From Vibrio tubiashii (lineage in GTDB: Bacteria; Pseudomonadota; Gammaproteobacteria; Enterobacterales; Vibrionaceae), in NCBI RefSeq assembly GCF_028551255.1, contig NZ_CP117029.1:806001-870000 (forward strand): DNA of 64,000 nucleotides. Reading direction: 5' to 3'. Shown piece after piece: positions 7,888 to 17,027 of this stretch (the first letter of the stretch is position 1; every line of letters starts with the position of its first letter). Both the position numbers and the translations under genes were made by a program. Below the pieces are notes generated by a model, which saw only the letters and a program-made list of their open reading frames with translations, had not been told where the DNA came from and did no database searches.

Positions 7888-7996
7888 GTTAATTCCTATT
7901 TAAAACATTAGCTTGACCCAAAGGGTTAATGCTTGCGTATAGAAATAGTATTAATAGTTGAGACTTGACAGGAGTATCAATCTGTTAAAATTGTTT

Positions 7997-8041
7997 CTCG
8001 CCTCTCGCCTCTCGCCTCTCGCCTCTCGCCTCTCGCCTCTC
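7997..8041. repeat. Heptamer tandem array, 6 units of CTCGCCT
   Basis: Six perfect 7-bp units (7997-8038) plus a partial one. On the minus strand the unit is AGGCGAG, of the same ANNCGAG form as the arrays at 1347 and 10239. It lies upstream of the dnaK heat-shock promoters, between the four-helix gene and dnaK. Confidence 0.93.
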
Positions 8042-8073
8042 CAAATCTTTTTTAACTTTTTTTCACTTCGTCC

Positions 8074-8100
8074 CTTGAAAAGCCATTTGCCGCCCTTATC
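8074..8100 (+). promoter_or_regulatory. Sigma-32 promoter P1 of dnaK
   Basis: CTTGAAA (8074-8080) is a perfect -35 heat-shock element, preceded by CC as in E. coli dnaK. A weaker -10 (GCCCTTATC, 8092-8100) follows at the right distance. Confidence 0.7.
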
Positions 8101-8148
8101 TATTGGGCATAGAGAAGCAAACATCATTATTTTTGTTTGTGAGCAAGG

Positions 8149-8176
8149 GTTGAAACCCGATTCTCCATCCCCACAT
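8149..8176 (+). promoter_or_regulatory. Sigma-32 promoter P2 of dnaK
   Basis: GTTGAAA (8149-8155), 13 bases, then CCCCACAT (8169-8176) matches the heat-shock promoter pattern. It is 48 bases from the dnaK start. Two heat-shock promoters in a row resemble the layout at E. coli dnaK. Confidence 0.72.
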
Positions 8177-8223
8177 AGGGGATATAGCAAAACGAAAATA
8201 GAAATTTATTCGGAGATAGCCTG

Positions 8224-10140
8224 ATGGGTAAAATCATTGGTATTGACTTAGGTACTACTAACTCATGTGTTGCTGTACTAGACGGCGACAAACCACGTGT
8301 AATTGAAAACGCAGAGGGTGAGCGCACCACTGCATCGGTAATTGGTTACACAGACGGTGAAACGCTAGTAGGTCAACCTGCAAAACGTCAAGCAGTTACT
8401 AACCCAACTAACACGCTATTTGCAATTAAGCGTCTTATTGGTCGTCGTTTCGAAGACGAAGAAGTTCAGCGCGACATCGAAATCATGCCTTACAAAATCG
8501 TTAAGGCTGACAACGGTGATGCTTGGGTAGAAGCGCAAGGCCAGAAAATGGCAGCTCCTCAGGTTTCTGCTGAAATCCTAAAGAAAATGAAGAAAACTGC
8601 AGAAGACTTCCTAGGTGAGGAAGTAACTGGCGCAGTTATCACAGTGCCTGCTTACTTTAACGATGCTCAGCGTCAAGCAACTAAAGATGCTGGCCGTATC
8701 GCAGGTCTAGAAGTTAAACGTATCATCAACGAACCAACAGCAGCTGCTCTAGCATACGGTCTAGACAAGCAAGGCGGTGACCGCACTATCGCTGTATACG
8801 ACCTTGGTGGTGGTACTTTCGATATCTCTATCATCGAGATTGACGAAGTTGAAGGCGAGAAAACATTCGAAGTACTAGCAACTAACGGTGACACTCACTT
8901 AGGTGGTGAAGACTTCGATAACCGCATGATCAACTACCTAGTTGAAGAGTTCAAGAAAGAGCAAGGTATCGATCTTAAGAACGATCCTCTAGCAATGCAG
9001 CGTGTTAAAGAAGCAGCAGAAAAAGCGAAAATTGAGCTTTCTTCTACTTCTCAAACAGACGTAAACCTACCTTACGTGACTGCAGATGCGACTGGTCCTA
9101 AGCACATGAACGTTAAAGTGACGCGTGCGAAGCTAGAATCTCTAGTTGAAGACCTAGTTCAACGTTCTCTTGAGCCTCTGAAAGTTGCTCTAGCTGACGC
9201 AGACCTATCTGTAAACGACATTACTGACGTTATCCTAGTTGGTGGTCAGACTCGTATGCCAATGGTTCAAGCGAAAGTTGCTGAGTTCTTCGGTAAAGAA
9301 GCTCGTAAAGACGTGAACCCTGATGAAGCAGTAGCAATGGGTGCTGCAGTTCAAGGTGGTGTACTTGCTGGTGATGTTAAAGACGTACTTCTACTAGACG
9401 TTACTCCTCTGTCTCTAGGTATCGAGACTATGGGCGGCGTAATGACTAAGCTAGTTGAGAAGAACACTACTATCCCAACGAAAGCGAACCAAGTTTTCTC
9501 TACAGCAGAAGACAACCAGAATGCGGTTACAATCCACGTTCTTCAAGGTGAGCGTAAGCAGGCGATGTACAACAAGTCTCTAGGTCAGTTCAACCTAGAA
9601 GGTATTCAGCCAGCACCACGTGGTATGCCTCAAATCGAAGTAACTTTCGACCTAGATGCGGACGGTATCCTACACGTATCTGCGAAAGATAAGTCGACTG
9701 GTAAAGAGCAGAAGATCACTATCCAAGCTTCTGGCGGTCTAAGCGACGAAGATATCGAGAAAATGGTACAAGAAGCAGAAGCTAACAAAGAAGCGGACAA
9801 GAAGTTCGAAGAGCTAGCAACTGCACGTAACCAAGCTGACCAAATGATTCACGGTACTCGTAAGCAAGTGGAAGAAGCAGGTGATGCACTTCCAGCTGAC
9901 GAGAAAGAGAAGATTGAAGCAGCTATCTCTGAGCTAGAAGAAGCACGTAAGGGCGAAGACAAAGAAGCGATCGACGCTAAAGTTCAAGCACTTATGGCGG
10001 CAGCTCAAAAGCTAATGGAAATCGCTCAGCAGCAAGCTCAAGCACAGCAAGGTGCTGAAGCTGGTGCAGAACAAGCACAACCTCAAGACGACGTAGTTGA
10101 TGCTGAGTTTGAAGAAGTTAAGGAAGACGGCAAGAAGTAA
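8224..10140 (+). CDS. dnaK: Chaperone DnaK (Hsp70)
   Basis: A 638-residue Hsp70. The nucleotide-binding domain (1 to about 385) holds [42 protein letters not shown] and [12 protein letters not shown]. The linker [16 protein letters not shown] follows at about 385-400, then the substrate-binding domain and a helical lid. The C-terminus is glutamine/alanine-rich and ends with [14 protein letters not shown], close to the EEVKD-type tail used for co-chaperone contacts. DnaK refolds proteins with DnaJ and GrpE. Codon use is highly biased (GGT, CTA, GAA), as in a strongly expressed gene. Two sigma-32 promoters lie upstream, and a hairpin and heptamer array separate it from dnaJ. Confidence 0.99.
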   Translation: MGKIIGIDLGTTNSCVAVLDGDKPRVIENAEGERTTASVIGYTDGETLVGQPAKRQAVTNPTNTLFAIKRLIGRRFEDEEVQRDIEIMPYKIVKADNGDAWVEAQGQKMAAPQVSAEILKKMKKTAEDFLGEEVTGAVITVPAYFNDAQRQATKDAGRIAGLEVKRIINEPTAAALAYGLDKQGGDRTIAVYDLGGGTFDISIIEIDEVEGEKTFEVLATNGDTHLGGEDFDNRMINYLVEEFKKEQGIDLKNDPLAMQRVKEAAEKAKIELSSTSQTDVNLPYVTADATGPKHMNVKVTRAKLESLVEDLVQRSLEPLKVALADADLSVNDITDVILVGGQTRMPMVQAKVAEFFGKEARKDVNPDEAVAMGAAVQGGVLAGDVKDVLLLDVTPLSLGIETMGGVMTKLVEKNTTIPTKANQVFSTAEDNQNAVTIHVLQGERKQAMYNKSLGQFNLEGIQPAPRGMPQIEVTFDLDADGILHVSAKDKSTGKEQKITIQASGGLSDEDIEKMVQEAEANKEADKKFEELATARNQADQMIHGTRKQVEEAGDALPADEKEKIEAAISELEEARKGEDKEAIDAKVQALMAAAQKLMEIAQQQAQAQQGAEAGAEQAQPQDDVVDAEFEEVKEDGKK

Positions 10141-10173
10141 TTCTTGATTCGACATACTTAATTTAATTTCTTG

Positions 10174-10201
10174 CGGGCGTTTGAGGAAACTCATACGCCC
10201 G
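10174..10201 (+). terminator. Hairpin after dnaK (probable partial terminator)
   Basis: CGGGCGTTTGAG pairs with CTCATACGCCCG (one mismatch) around a GAAA tetraloop. The T-tract is weak, so it could let part of transcription through to dnaJ and set the DnaK:DnaJ ratio. Confidence 0.65.
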
Positions 10202-10224
10202 TATGTTTGTAACTAAGATGTCAG

Positions 10225-10284
10225 TCTAGATAATGGTTCTCGAATCTCGAATCTCGAATCTCGAATCTCGAATCTTTATCTAGA
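10225..10284. repeat. Heptamer array (5 x CTCGAAT) enclosed by a perfect 9-bp inverted repeat
   Basis: Five perfect CTCGAAT units occupy 10239-10273. TCTAGATAA (10225-10233) and TTATCTAGA (10276-10284) are exact inverted copies flanking the array. The whole lies in the dnaK-dnaJ gap, so the transcript would carry it. Confidence 0.9.
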
Positions 10285-10351
10285 ATGATACAAACACCAA
10301 GCGGTGTGATAACTATCCTCCGTTTGCAGTACTACATTGGTGACGAAGAAC

Positions 10352-11494
10352 ATGTCAAAACGTGATTTTTACGAAGTATTAGGCGTAAGCCGCGATGCAT
10401 CAGAGCGTGATATTAAAAAGGCGTACAAGCGCCTAGCGATGAAATTCCACCCAGACCGTAACCAGGGTGATGAAAGCGCAGCAGATAAGTTTAAAGAAGT
10501 AAAAGAAGCGTACGAAATTCTTCTCGATCCGCAAAAGAAAGCGGCTTATGACCAATATGGTCATGCTGCTTTTGAACAAGGCGGTATGGGCGGCGGCGGC
10601 TTTGGTGGCGGCGGTGCAGATTTCGGCGACATCTTTGGTGATGTGTTTGGTGATATCTTCGGTGGCGGTCGTCGTGGTGGCGGTGGTCATCGTGCTCAGC
10701 GCGGTGCAGACCTACGTTACAACATGGAACTGTCACTTGAAGAAGCGGTTCGTGGTGTATCTAAAGAAATTGAAGTTCCAACACTGGTTCACTGTGACAG
10801 CTGTGAAGGTAGCGGTGCTAAGAAAGGCACTTCTGCGGAAACCTGTGGTACCTGTCATGGTCACGGTCAGGTTCAGATGCGTCAAGGTTTCTTTGCGGTT
10901 CAGCAAACCTGTCCTACCTGTCATGGTAAGGGCAAGATCATTAAAGACCCATGTAATGTATGTCATGGACAAGGTCGTAAGCAGAAGACTAAGACCCTTA
11001 ACGTTAAGATCCCAGCTGGCGTAGATACGGGCGATCGTATTCGTCTTTCTGGTGAAGGTGAAGCAGGAGAGCATGGCGCTCCGGCGGGTGACCTGTACGT
11101 TCAAGTTCATGTCAAAGAGCACCATATCTTTGAGCGTGATGGTAACAACCTTTACTGTGAAGTACCTGTGAGCTTTGCTATGGCAGCACTAGGTGGTGAA
11201 GTTGAAGTGCCAACACTTGATGGTCGTGTAAACCTTAAAGTTCCAACAGAGACCCAAACTGGTCGCATGTTCCGTATGCGTGGTAAAGGCGTGAAGGGTG
11301 TTCGTGGTGGCGGTGTTGGCGATCTGATTGTTAAACTAGTTGTCGAAACGCCAGTAAACCTAAGCTCGCGTCAGAAAGACCTACTAAAAGAATTTGAAGA
11401 GTCTTGTGGTGGTGAAGCGGCAACGAAACATAAGCCAAAATCAGAAGGCTTCTTCAACGGTGTGAAGAAATTCTTTGATGACCTAACTAGCTAA
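10352..11494 (+). CDS. dnaJ: Chaperone DnaJ (Hsp40)
   Basis: A 380-residue type I DnaJ. The J domain (1-70) has [24 protein letters not shown] in two blocks, including the HPD motif in FHPDRNQG. It is followed by a Gly/Phe-rich region (about 75-120), four zinc-binding CxxCxGxG repeats ([32 protein letters not shown]) and the C-terminal substrate domains. DnaJ delivers substrates to DnaK and stimulates its ATPase. The frame opens at 10337, but [11 protein letters not shown] at 10352 is the family start and follows GACGAAGAAC. It is downstream of dnaK in the same direction, ending at a strong terminator shared with the convergent pilE. Confidence 0.98.
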   Translation: MSKRDFYEVLGVSRDASERDIKKAYKRLAMKFHPDRNQGDESAADKFKEVKEAYEILLDPQKKAAYDQYGHAAFEQGGMGGGGFGGGGADFGDIFGDVFGDIFGGGRRGGGGHRAQRGADLRYNMELSLEEAVRGVSKEIEVPTLVHCDSCEGSGAKKGTSAETCGTCHGHGQVQMRQGFFAVQQTCPTCHGKGKIIKDPCNVCHGQGRKQKTKTLNVKIPAGVDTGDRIRLSGEGEAGEHGAPAGDLYVQVHVKEHHIFERDGNNLYCEVPVSFAMAALGGEVEVPTLDGRVNLKVPTETQTGRMFRMRGKGVKGVRGGGVGDLIVKLVVETPVNLSSRQKDLLKEFEESCGGEAATKHKPKSEGFFNGVKKFFDDLTS

Positions 11495-11517
11495 CTTTAG
11501 CACTAAGACTTAGAAAG

Positions 11518-11540
11518 CCTGCTTCTCAGCAGGCTTTTTT
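11518..11540 (+). terminator. Terminator after dnaJ
   Basis: GCCTGCTTCTCAGCAGGC forms a 7-bp stem with a short loop, followed by six T. The last T bases overlap the end of the convergent pilE frame. Confidence 0.93.
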
Positions 11541-11970
11541 ATTGCCAACAATTTGGTGGTGTCATTTCACCTGTTTGATTGATAGTCAGTTGGCTATAGT
11601 GATTGTTTGAACACTGATCCTTTAATTGTGCACCGATAGGTTCTGCCTTAATAGTGTACGCAGATGCTGTGGCTGAAACAGACACAGTGAAATGCTCACT
11701 ATCTACGGTGCAGAAACTACACACCCCTCCAGATAACACCGATGTCGCTGCCGATTGGTAACTCCCTGAATAGTGCTGTTCGAGTTCGATCTGAATTTTG
11801 GCTAGATCCGCCAGTGCAGCAGTCCGATGCGCCCTGAGTAAGTGACTTTGATAGCTTGGATATGCGATTGCCGCGACTATCGAGATAATGGCTAAAGCGA
11901 GCATCAATTCGACAAGTGTCATTGCTTTTACTCGATATTTTCTTGAATTACATAACTTTTTTCGAATCAT
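11539..11970 (-). CDS. pilE: Type IV minor pilin PilE-like
   Basis: A 143-residue prepilin with a short basic leader (about 16 residues) and the class III signal VKA|MTLVELMLALAIISIV, with the expected glutamate at mature position 5. The residue before the cut is alanine rather than the usual glycine, and mature residue 1 is methionine, both tolerated but less common. The hydrophobic helix is followed by AYPSYQSHLLRAHRTAALADL, typical for PilE. Paired cysteines near the C-terminus (DQCSNN, PPNCWQ) suggest the D-region disulfide. It is divergent from the fimT-pilWXV cluster, with about 100 bases of shared promoter. Confidence 0.87.
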   Translation of the reverse strand: MIRKKLCNSRKYRVKAMTLVELMLALAIISIVAAIAYPSYQSHLLRAHRTAALADLAKIQIELEQHYSGSYQSAATSVLSGGVCSFCTVDSEHFTVSVSATASAYTIKAEPIGAQLKDQCSNNHYSQLTINQTGEMTPPNCWQ

Positions 11971-12073
11971 TTCGAATGCTTCCTATCAGACTATTCGCCT
12001 ATTTTTCTTAGCTGTTAGCATGTCTTCAAGTTGGAAACTTCTTTACATTTGACTTTGCATAGGAATTTGGGAA

Positions 12074-12583
12074 ATGTCTCGCGGGTTTACTCTGTTAGAG
12101 CTATTAATCACGGTGCTGGTGTTGGCTGCAATACTTTCTGTCGCTGTACCCGGTTTTCATAATCTCCATCTCAATAGTCAAATGCTCAGAGCAGCCAACG
12201 AGCTCAATGGTTTTTTAAACCAAGCCCGTTCTGAAGCGATTTGGAGAAACCGCGATTTATGGGCGCATTTTACCTTCACTTCTTCGCCAGTTTTAGCCAA
12301 AGATTGGACGGTGACACTGACAGATTCAGACACTAGAGGAGAGGGCAACAAAATTCTATTCTTACAGGGCACTTCATTTAAAGACTTACAGCTCGATTGG
12401 ACTTATACCGCAGATAGAATCAAATTCGATGGTCTGCGTGGTCGAATTAAAGATGGCAGCTTGAGTTTCTACCCCAAAGGTCACGCGAGCCAAGCGTTGA
12501 TTGTGAAAAGTTCCTACGCGGGTAACCGAATCATGCTCTGCGCGCTAAGTGAAAGTCGTTATGGTTTTCCCAACTGTGCGTAA
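12074..12583 (+). CDS. fimT: Minor pilin FimT/GspH-like
   Basis: A 169-residue prepilin with a 4-residue leader and the sequence G|FTLLELLITVLVLAAILSV, including Glu5. The following PGFHNLHLNSQMLRAANELNGFLNQARSEAI in two blocks is characteristic of the FimT/GspH family. FimT-type pilins are minor components of type IV pili; in some species they bind DNA for uptake. The C-terminus has two cysteines (MLCALSES and FPNCA). The start ATG follows GGGAA. It overlaps pilW. Confidence 0.85.
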   Translation: MSRGFTLLELLITVLVLAAILSVAVPGFHNLHLNSQMLRAANELNGFLNQARSEAIWRNRDLWAHFTFTSSPVLAKDWTVTLTDSDTRGEGNKILFLQGTSFKDLQLDWTYTADRIKFDGLRGRIKDGSLSFYPKGHASQALIVKSSYAGNRIMLCALSESRYGFPNCA

Positions 12584-13211
12584 TTGTCGTCAACGTGGGG
12601 CAAGTCTAGCCGAGCTACTGATCGCTTCGATCATGGGAGTGATGGCGATTGGGGTTATCGGAACGGTATTTACTAGCGGACAAAAGCTCGCCACCGAGCG
12701 AGGAAAACAATTGCTGCTTGCGCAAAACCTATCGAGTACCCTATTGCAAATAAAAGAGGACATTCACCGAGCAGGTTTTAATGGCGTTGCAGCTATCCCT
12801 GCCCAGTTGTCTGGAGCGACTTCTCATCTTTATATCGACAATGAGCTAGGGGTACTTGGCTATGTTTACCGCATCGCTTCTACGGGAAGCGCTTCATTTC
12901 GAAATGTCGTCTATAAACGTGAAGAGTCAGAAACCATAGAGCTAGGAGACTCACTCAAACTGTGCGAAAAGCACACTAGCGAGCCTCTCTCAATTTCCTC
13001 CGCTTCTTCATCTGGGCTCGGAGGTTACTGTTTTAATTTGTTTAACCCTAAACAAATATCTGTGACAGAGTTTTCGCTCAATAAAGAAGTGGTCAAAGGT
13101 GGCGAGGCGGAGACGCGAATGGTGACCATATCAATCCACGCGCACCTTCTTTCTGACACTGAGATAACTTATGAATCCAATCTCACTGCGTTACTTAGGA
13201 ACTGGCAATGA
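12561..13211 (+). CDS. pilW: Minor pilin PilW-like
   Basis: About 216 residues. The N-terminus has a charged leader (NCRQRG) and the pilin segment G|ASLAELLIASIMGVMAIGVI with Glu5. The rest is a beta-rich ectodomain with two late cysteines (KLCEKH, GGYCFN). PilW-type proteins help to initiate type IV pilus assembly. The start could be GTG at 12549 or ATG at 12561; neither has a strong ribosome-binding site, and both overlap the end of fimT, indicating coupling. It overlaps the next gene by 4 bases. Confidence 0.8.
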   Translation: MVFPTVRNCRQRGASLAELLIASIMGVMAIGVIGTVFTSGQKLATERGKQLLLAQNLSSTLLQIKEDIHRAGFNGVAAIPAQLSGATSHLYIDNELGVLGYVYRIASTGSASFRNVVYKREESETIELGDSLKLCEKHTSEPLSISSASSSGLGGYCFNLFNPKQISVTEFSLNKEVVKGGEAETRMVTISIHAHLLSDTEITYESNLTALLRNWQ

Positions 13212-14452
13212 GGCGCACCATTGAAAGAGGGTTTGCGACTCTACTTATTACCAGCGTTGTTTTGGTCACGGCTTTGTTAGTCGGGTTAACTAGTTATAAA
13301 GTTCTGTTTTATCAGATTAAACGAGCGCAAAATGAAGTTAAGGTTAGGAAGGCTCACTGGCAATCTGAAGCGGGTGTAGAATGCGCCTACGCTTATGTAA
13401 ATGCATTTCCGGATCAGCTTAACGCGCTTTCTTCTGCGGCTAACACCTTACTTAATGATGTATGTAAAGAAACCTTGCAACTCGAAGCGCTTTATATTGA
13501 GCCGCTCAACGAAGATAACTACCTAGTACACGCCATTAGTGAAAACTATCGAATTAATCGCCGTTTTCATCACAGTGAAGTGAGTGGTATGGGCGCGATT
13601 CAATCGACAGCGGATTTACGTTTGATTGGGAGCATCGATATTGCTCCAGATGCGCCAAGAGAGGCTCGAACTGATGGTTTTTATGACTGCGTGGCGGTGA
13701 GGTATCTCTCTAAAGTGGCGTATGAAACAGGGGGAAGTACAGGAACATTGTCGACCAGCGCGCCTATGGTTAACGGACCTTATTCAGGTTTTAATGGCGA
13801 GTGCGCACCAGAGTACAAAACCTCTCTGTCTAGCAATCAAAGCACCTCTGAAACAGGCAATTTGTTTAAAAACGATTACCAACAAGATTCGCAGCTTAAT
13901 ACGTTTCAGAATTACTTTAATATGACGAAAAACGCTGAAAACATTGCGCGCGCCAAGCTGCAATATCAGGTGATCTCGCTAGCGACTGTTTCTGACGGCC
14001 ACAACTGCGCTGATGTGATTAATAGCCAATTAACATCGACCAATAACAAGCTATGGATAGAAGGGCACTGCATCATCACCACTCCTTTGAACATTGCTTG
14101 GCCTTCATCACTCGTGGTAGAGAATGGTATTTTCTCTTCGACAGGTTCAAATGTATTTGCCGGATCTTTCTATCACTTAGTGGACATGACGTCATTAGAC
14201 TTTAGCGCGTCGAGCCTGAATGATTATTGGAATGCAGTCAGCTTTAATAGTTCTATTCAGGCTTGGCTGGGTAGTCATACCGTCTATTTTGATAACGGTT
14301 CATTTCATCCCAAAGGTGGGTTGCACTTTGATGCGCCGGGTGGGGAAGTGGTACTAAAAGGCTCCTATGACTTAGATTACTCAGCAGCGAATAACCCTAT
14401 TGAGGGGCGTAAAGTATTTGCTTGGTATCCCGGAGGCTGGTATGGGCAATAG
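13208..14452 (+). CDS. PilX-like minor pilin/pilus-tip protein with large ectodomain
   Basis: A 414-residue protein with one N-terminal hydrophobic helix (GFATLLITSVVLVTALLVGL) after a basic leader, then EAGVECAYAY, which resembles the PilX/GspK start of the ectodomain. As in PilX and GspK, glutamate at mature position 5 is absent. The long C-terminal part has several cysteines (NDVCKE, DCVAVR, GECAPE, HNCADV, GHCIITT) and no domain I can name. Its place between pilW and pilV supports a role in the pilus initiation complex. It overlaps pilW by 4 bases and pilV by 11 bases. Confidence 0.72.
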   Translation: MRRTIERGFATLLITSVVLVTALLVGLTSYKVLFYQIKRAQNEVKVRKAHWQSEAGVECAYAYVNAFPDQLNALSSAANTLLNDVCKETLQLEALYIEPLNEDNYLVHAISENYRINRRFHHSEVSGMGAIQSTADLRLIGSIDIAPDAPREARTDGFYDCVAVRYLSKVAYETGGSTGTLSTSAPMVNGPYSGFNGECAPEYKTSLSSNQSTSETGNLFKNDYQQDSQLNTFQNYFNMTKNAENIARAKLQYQVISLATVSDGHNCADVINSQLTSTNNKLWIEGHCIITTPLNIAWPSSLVVENGIFSSTGSNVFAGSFYHLVDMTSLDFSASSLNDYWNAVSFNSSIQAWLGSHTVYFDNGSFHPKGGLHFDAPGGEVVLKGSYDLDYSAANNPIEGRKVFAWYPGGWYGQ

Positions 14453-14861
14453 TCGGCGAGGTTTTTCTCTATTGGAGGTGTTAATTGCCTTGTTGCTGAT
14501 CGGTATTGCGAGTCTGGCTTTGATAAAGTTGCAGGTCTACACCGAGCAAAGGAGTGATTTCGCGGTTAAGAGTATTGAAGGGTTAAATCTGATTGAAAAT
14601 AAACTGGAGTGGTTTCGTACCCGAGGGGCAGACCCAAGTCAGTCTAGCGTCGCGGTGGCAGATTTCGATTTGATAAGCAGTGGTTCTGACTCTCTACCTC
14701 CTTATCAGCTTAGTTGGCAAATTAGCACGCCATCTGCTGCGCTCTCTTCTTCACTTAAACAGATAACGATTAGCGCACACTGGCAAGATCGTCTGGGAGA
14801 ACTTCAGCAGTTAACTCTTACTACTATGATTGCAAGGGATGGTGAGTTTATAAGCAGATAG
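14442..14861 (+). CDS. pilV: Minor pilin PilV-like
   Basis: A 139-residue prepilin with leader MGNSRRG and mature start FSLLEVLIALLLIGIASLAL. I take the ATG at 14442, since GGAGG at 14432-14436 precedes it by 5 bases and the longer frame (from 14400) lies inside the upstream gene. The ectodomain is short and serine-rich. It closes the fimT-pilW-pilX-pilV operon. No clear terminator is seen behind it. Confidence 0.82.
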   Translation: MGNSRRGFSLLEVLIALLLIGIASLALIKLQVYTEQRSDFAVKSIEGLNLIENKLEWFRTRGADPSQSSVAVADFDLISSGSDSLPPYQLSWQISTPSAALSSSLKQITISAHWQDRLGELQQLTLTTMIARDGEFISR

Positions 14862-15132
14862 ATTCATATTGTGAATTGATAGATCTATTTTACTAACCTG
14901 CATACGTTATATTTTGCATTTTAGTTTCATTATTGTTTATTAATCTCGGGAGTTTGTGTTTGTAGTTTGTTGCACGTAGATGGCGTTTTTGCAAAATATG
15001 TCTCCAATTATGGAAAAACCTCTAGATTGTTGTGCTTTATTAGAGTGGATTCACTAAAATACATGGTGAAAAATAGACCGACATAATAAATGCATAAAGG
15101 TCTACCGCAACAACATCACATATGGAGTTACC

Positions 15133-16692
15133 ATGAGTAACCAAGCAATTAATAAAGCTCCGTCACCAAAGCCTAGTGGTATGGACCGCTTCCTAAACTT
15201 TATTGAACGAGCGGGTAACAAGATCCCAGATCCTGCCATCCTGTTCTTTTGGGCACTGATCATTACATGGGGTGCATCTGCCCTTCTTTCTAACTTCACG
15301 TTCGACCTTATTAATCCACGTTCGGGTGAAGCGCTTGCAATCAACAACCTTCTGACTGGCGAATCTCTAGCAAGCTTTCTAGCGAACATGGTTACTACCT
15401 TTACTGGTTTTGCACCACTAGGTATCGTGCTTGTAGCGATGCTAGGTGTTGGTGTTGCTGACTCTTCTGGCTTCATTACAACTGGCCTTAAGAAAATGCT
15501 TAACTTCACACCAGCTAAGCTTCTTACACCAATGCTAATCCTTGTCGCAATCGTATCGCACACTGCTGCAGATGCGGGCTACGTACTGGTTATTCCTCTT
15601 GGTGGTATCATTTTCCACGCAGCTGGTCGTCACCCTCTAGCTGGTATCGCAGCGGCGTTTGCTGGTGTATCTGGTGGTTTCTCTGCTAACTTTATCCCTT
15701 CAGGTATTGACCCACTATTAGCAGGTTTCACGCAAACAGCAGCACAAGTTCTTGACCCTGAGTACGTAGTTAACCCACTGGCGAACATCTTCTTCACGGG
15801 TATTTCTTCAGTCATCATCGTAGCGATTGGTTGGTATGTTACTGAGAAAATCATTGAACCTCGCCTAGCTAATACACCAGTTGATGAAGATGCAGAAAAA
15901 GCACCGGATCTAGGTTCATTCACTGAGCTAGAGTCAAAAGCGTTCCGTTACGCTGGTTGGGCTATGCTTGCGGGTATCGCTCTATTGGTTGTTGCTCTGA
16001 TCCCAGAAACATCAGCACTGCGTTCTCCTGAAGGTGAAATCACAGCGTTCTCAGCACCAATTATGAAGTCGATTGTTCCATTGATCTTCATTCTGTTTAT
16101 CATCCCTGGTTACGTTTACGGTAAAGTGTCGGGTACGTTCAAAACCAGTAACGATATTATCAAAGCGATGGCAGATACTATGTCTACCATGGGCGCTTAC
16201 ATCGTAATGTCGTTCTTCTGTGCTCAGTTCCTATCGGCGTTCGCTCAGTCAAACATTGGTACTCTTCTAGCGCTATACGGTGCTGAAGGCCTGAAAGCGA
16301 TGAACCTACCAGGTGAAGCAACGATCATCGGTATGATCCTTCTGACTGCGTCTGTGAACCTTCTCATTGGTTCTGCGTCAGCGAAATGGGCTCTGATTGG
16401 TCCAATCCTAGTTCCAATGCTAATGGCAGTTGGTATCTCACCAGAACTGTCTCAAGCGGCTTACCGTGTTGGTGATTCTGTTTCGAACATCATCTCTCCT
16501 CTGATGGTTTTCTTCCCACTTGTTGTGGTTTACTGTCAGCGCTACGTGAAGTCGACTGGTATCGGTACTCTAGCTTCACTAATGATGCCATTCTCTATCG
16601 CAATGCTGATTGGTTGGTCTATCTTCCTAGTTGTGTACTGGATGCTAGGTATCCCTCTAGGTATTCAAGCGCCTTACACTTACACGATGTAA
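15133..16692 (+). CDS. AbgT-family transporter (first of two)
   Basis: A 519-residue polytopic membrane protein of the AbgT family (PF03806). Hallmarks are FIERAGNKIPDPAILFFW near the N-terminus, LGVGVADSSGF, SHTAADAGYVLVIPL, AAAFAGVSGGFSANFIPSG and, in the C-terminal half, YRVGDSVSNIISPLM. Family members import p-aminobenzoyl-glutamate (AbgT) or export sulfonamides and related compounds (MtrF, YdaH). The substrate here cannot be read from sequence. The start follows GGAGTTACC. It has its own terminator, and a paralogue follows 335 bases later. Confidence 0.9.
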   Translation: MSNQAINKAPSPKPSGMDRFLNFIERAGNKIPDPAILFFWALIITWGASALLSNFTFDLINPRSGEALAINNLLTGESLASFLANMVTTFTGFAPLGIVLVAMLGVGVADSSGFITTGLKKMLNFTPAKLLTPMLILVAIVSHTAADAGYVLVIPLGGIIFHAAGRHPLAGIAAAFAGVSGGFSANFIPSGIDPLLAGFTQTAAQVLDPEYVVNPLANIFFTGISSVIIVAIGWYVTEKIIEPRLANTPVDEDAEKAPDLGSFTELESKAFRYAGWAMLAGIALLVVALIPETSALRSPEGEITAFSAPIMKSIVPLIFILFIIPGYVYGKVSGTFKTSNDIIKAMADTMSTMGAYIVMSFFCAQFLSAFAQSNIGTLLALYGAEGLKAMNLPGEATIIGMILLTASVNLLIGSASAKWALIGPILVPMLMAVGISPELSQAAYRVGDSVSNIISPLMVFFPLVVVYCQRYVKSTGIGTLASLMMPFSIAMLIGWSIFLVVYWMLGIPLGIQAPYTYTM

Positions 16693-16719
16693 TTGTTGAC
16701 TACCGAACACCCAATGATA

Positions 16720-16752
16720 AAGCCTCGCTAATTAGCGAGGCTTTTGTTTTTG
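16720..16752 (+). terminator. Terminator after the first AbgT gene
   Basis: AAGCCTCGCTA pairs with TAGCGAGGCTT, followed by TTGTTTTTG. Confidence 0.88.
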
Positions 16753-17027
16753 TGGTGGAATATAAATCCAGTAAATGTCTGTTTCCTGGTTTTTTGAAAT
16801 GTAAAAATTAATTTTTATTGGTTGTTAATTCTATCTAAGTGCTTTGGGGTAACATTAATGGTAGATCTGCATTAGGCCTATTGGCCTATTGTCTTGTGAT
16901 AAGCATTCACTATGGTTTTTTATTTTGCTCACACTTCTAAGCGTGGTTTTACACCCTATATTCTGTTTGATAATGTGCCCGACCAATTTATTAAATGTGA
17001 CTCAGTTAAAAGTTTAGGATGTCATTT
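16753..17027. other. Intergenic region between the AbgT genes
   Basis: AT-rich, no supported gene. It probably holds the promoter of the second AbgT gene, but I see no convincing consensus promoter. A short palindromic AGGCCTATTGGCCT stretch lies near 16873. Confidence 0.5.

Noticed and set aside
7951..8190. Minus-strand ORF with GERREAR repeats upstream of dnaK
   Set aside because: It arises from the AGGCGAG array and covers the dnaK heat-shock promoters; there is no supporting start signal.
10548..11024. 158-aa plus-strand ORF inside dnaJ
   Set aside because: Shadow frame of a well-conserved dnaJ; codon bias of dnaJ makes other frames open.
16753..17027. Small RNA between the AbgT genes
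   Set aside because: There is no promoter-plus-terminator pair; the only clear terminator belongs to the upstream gene.
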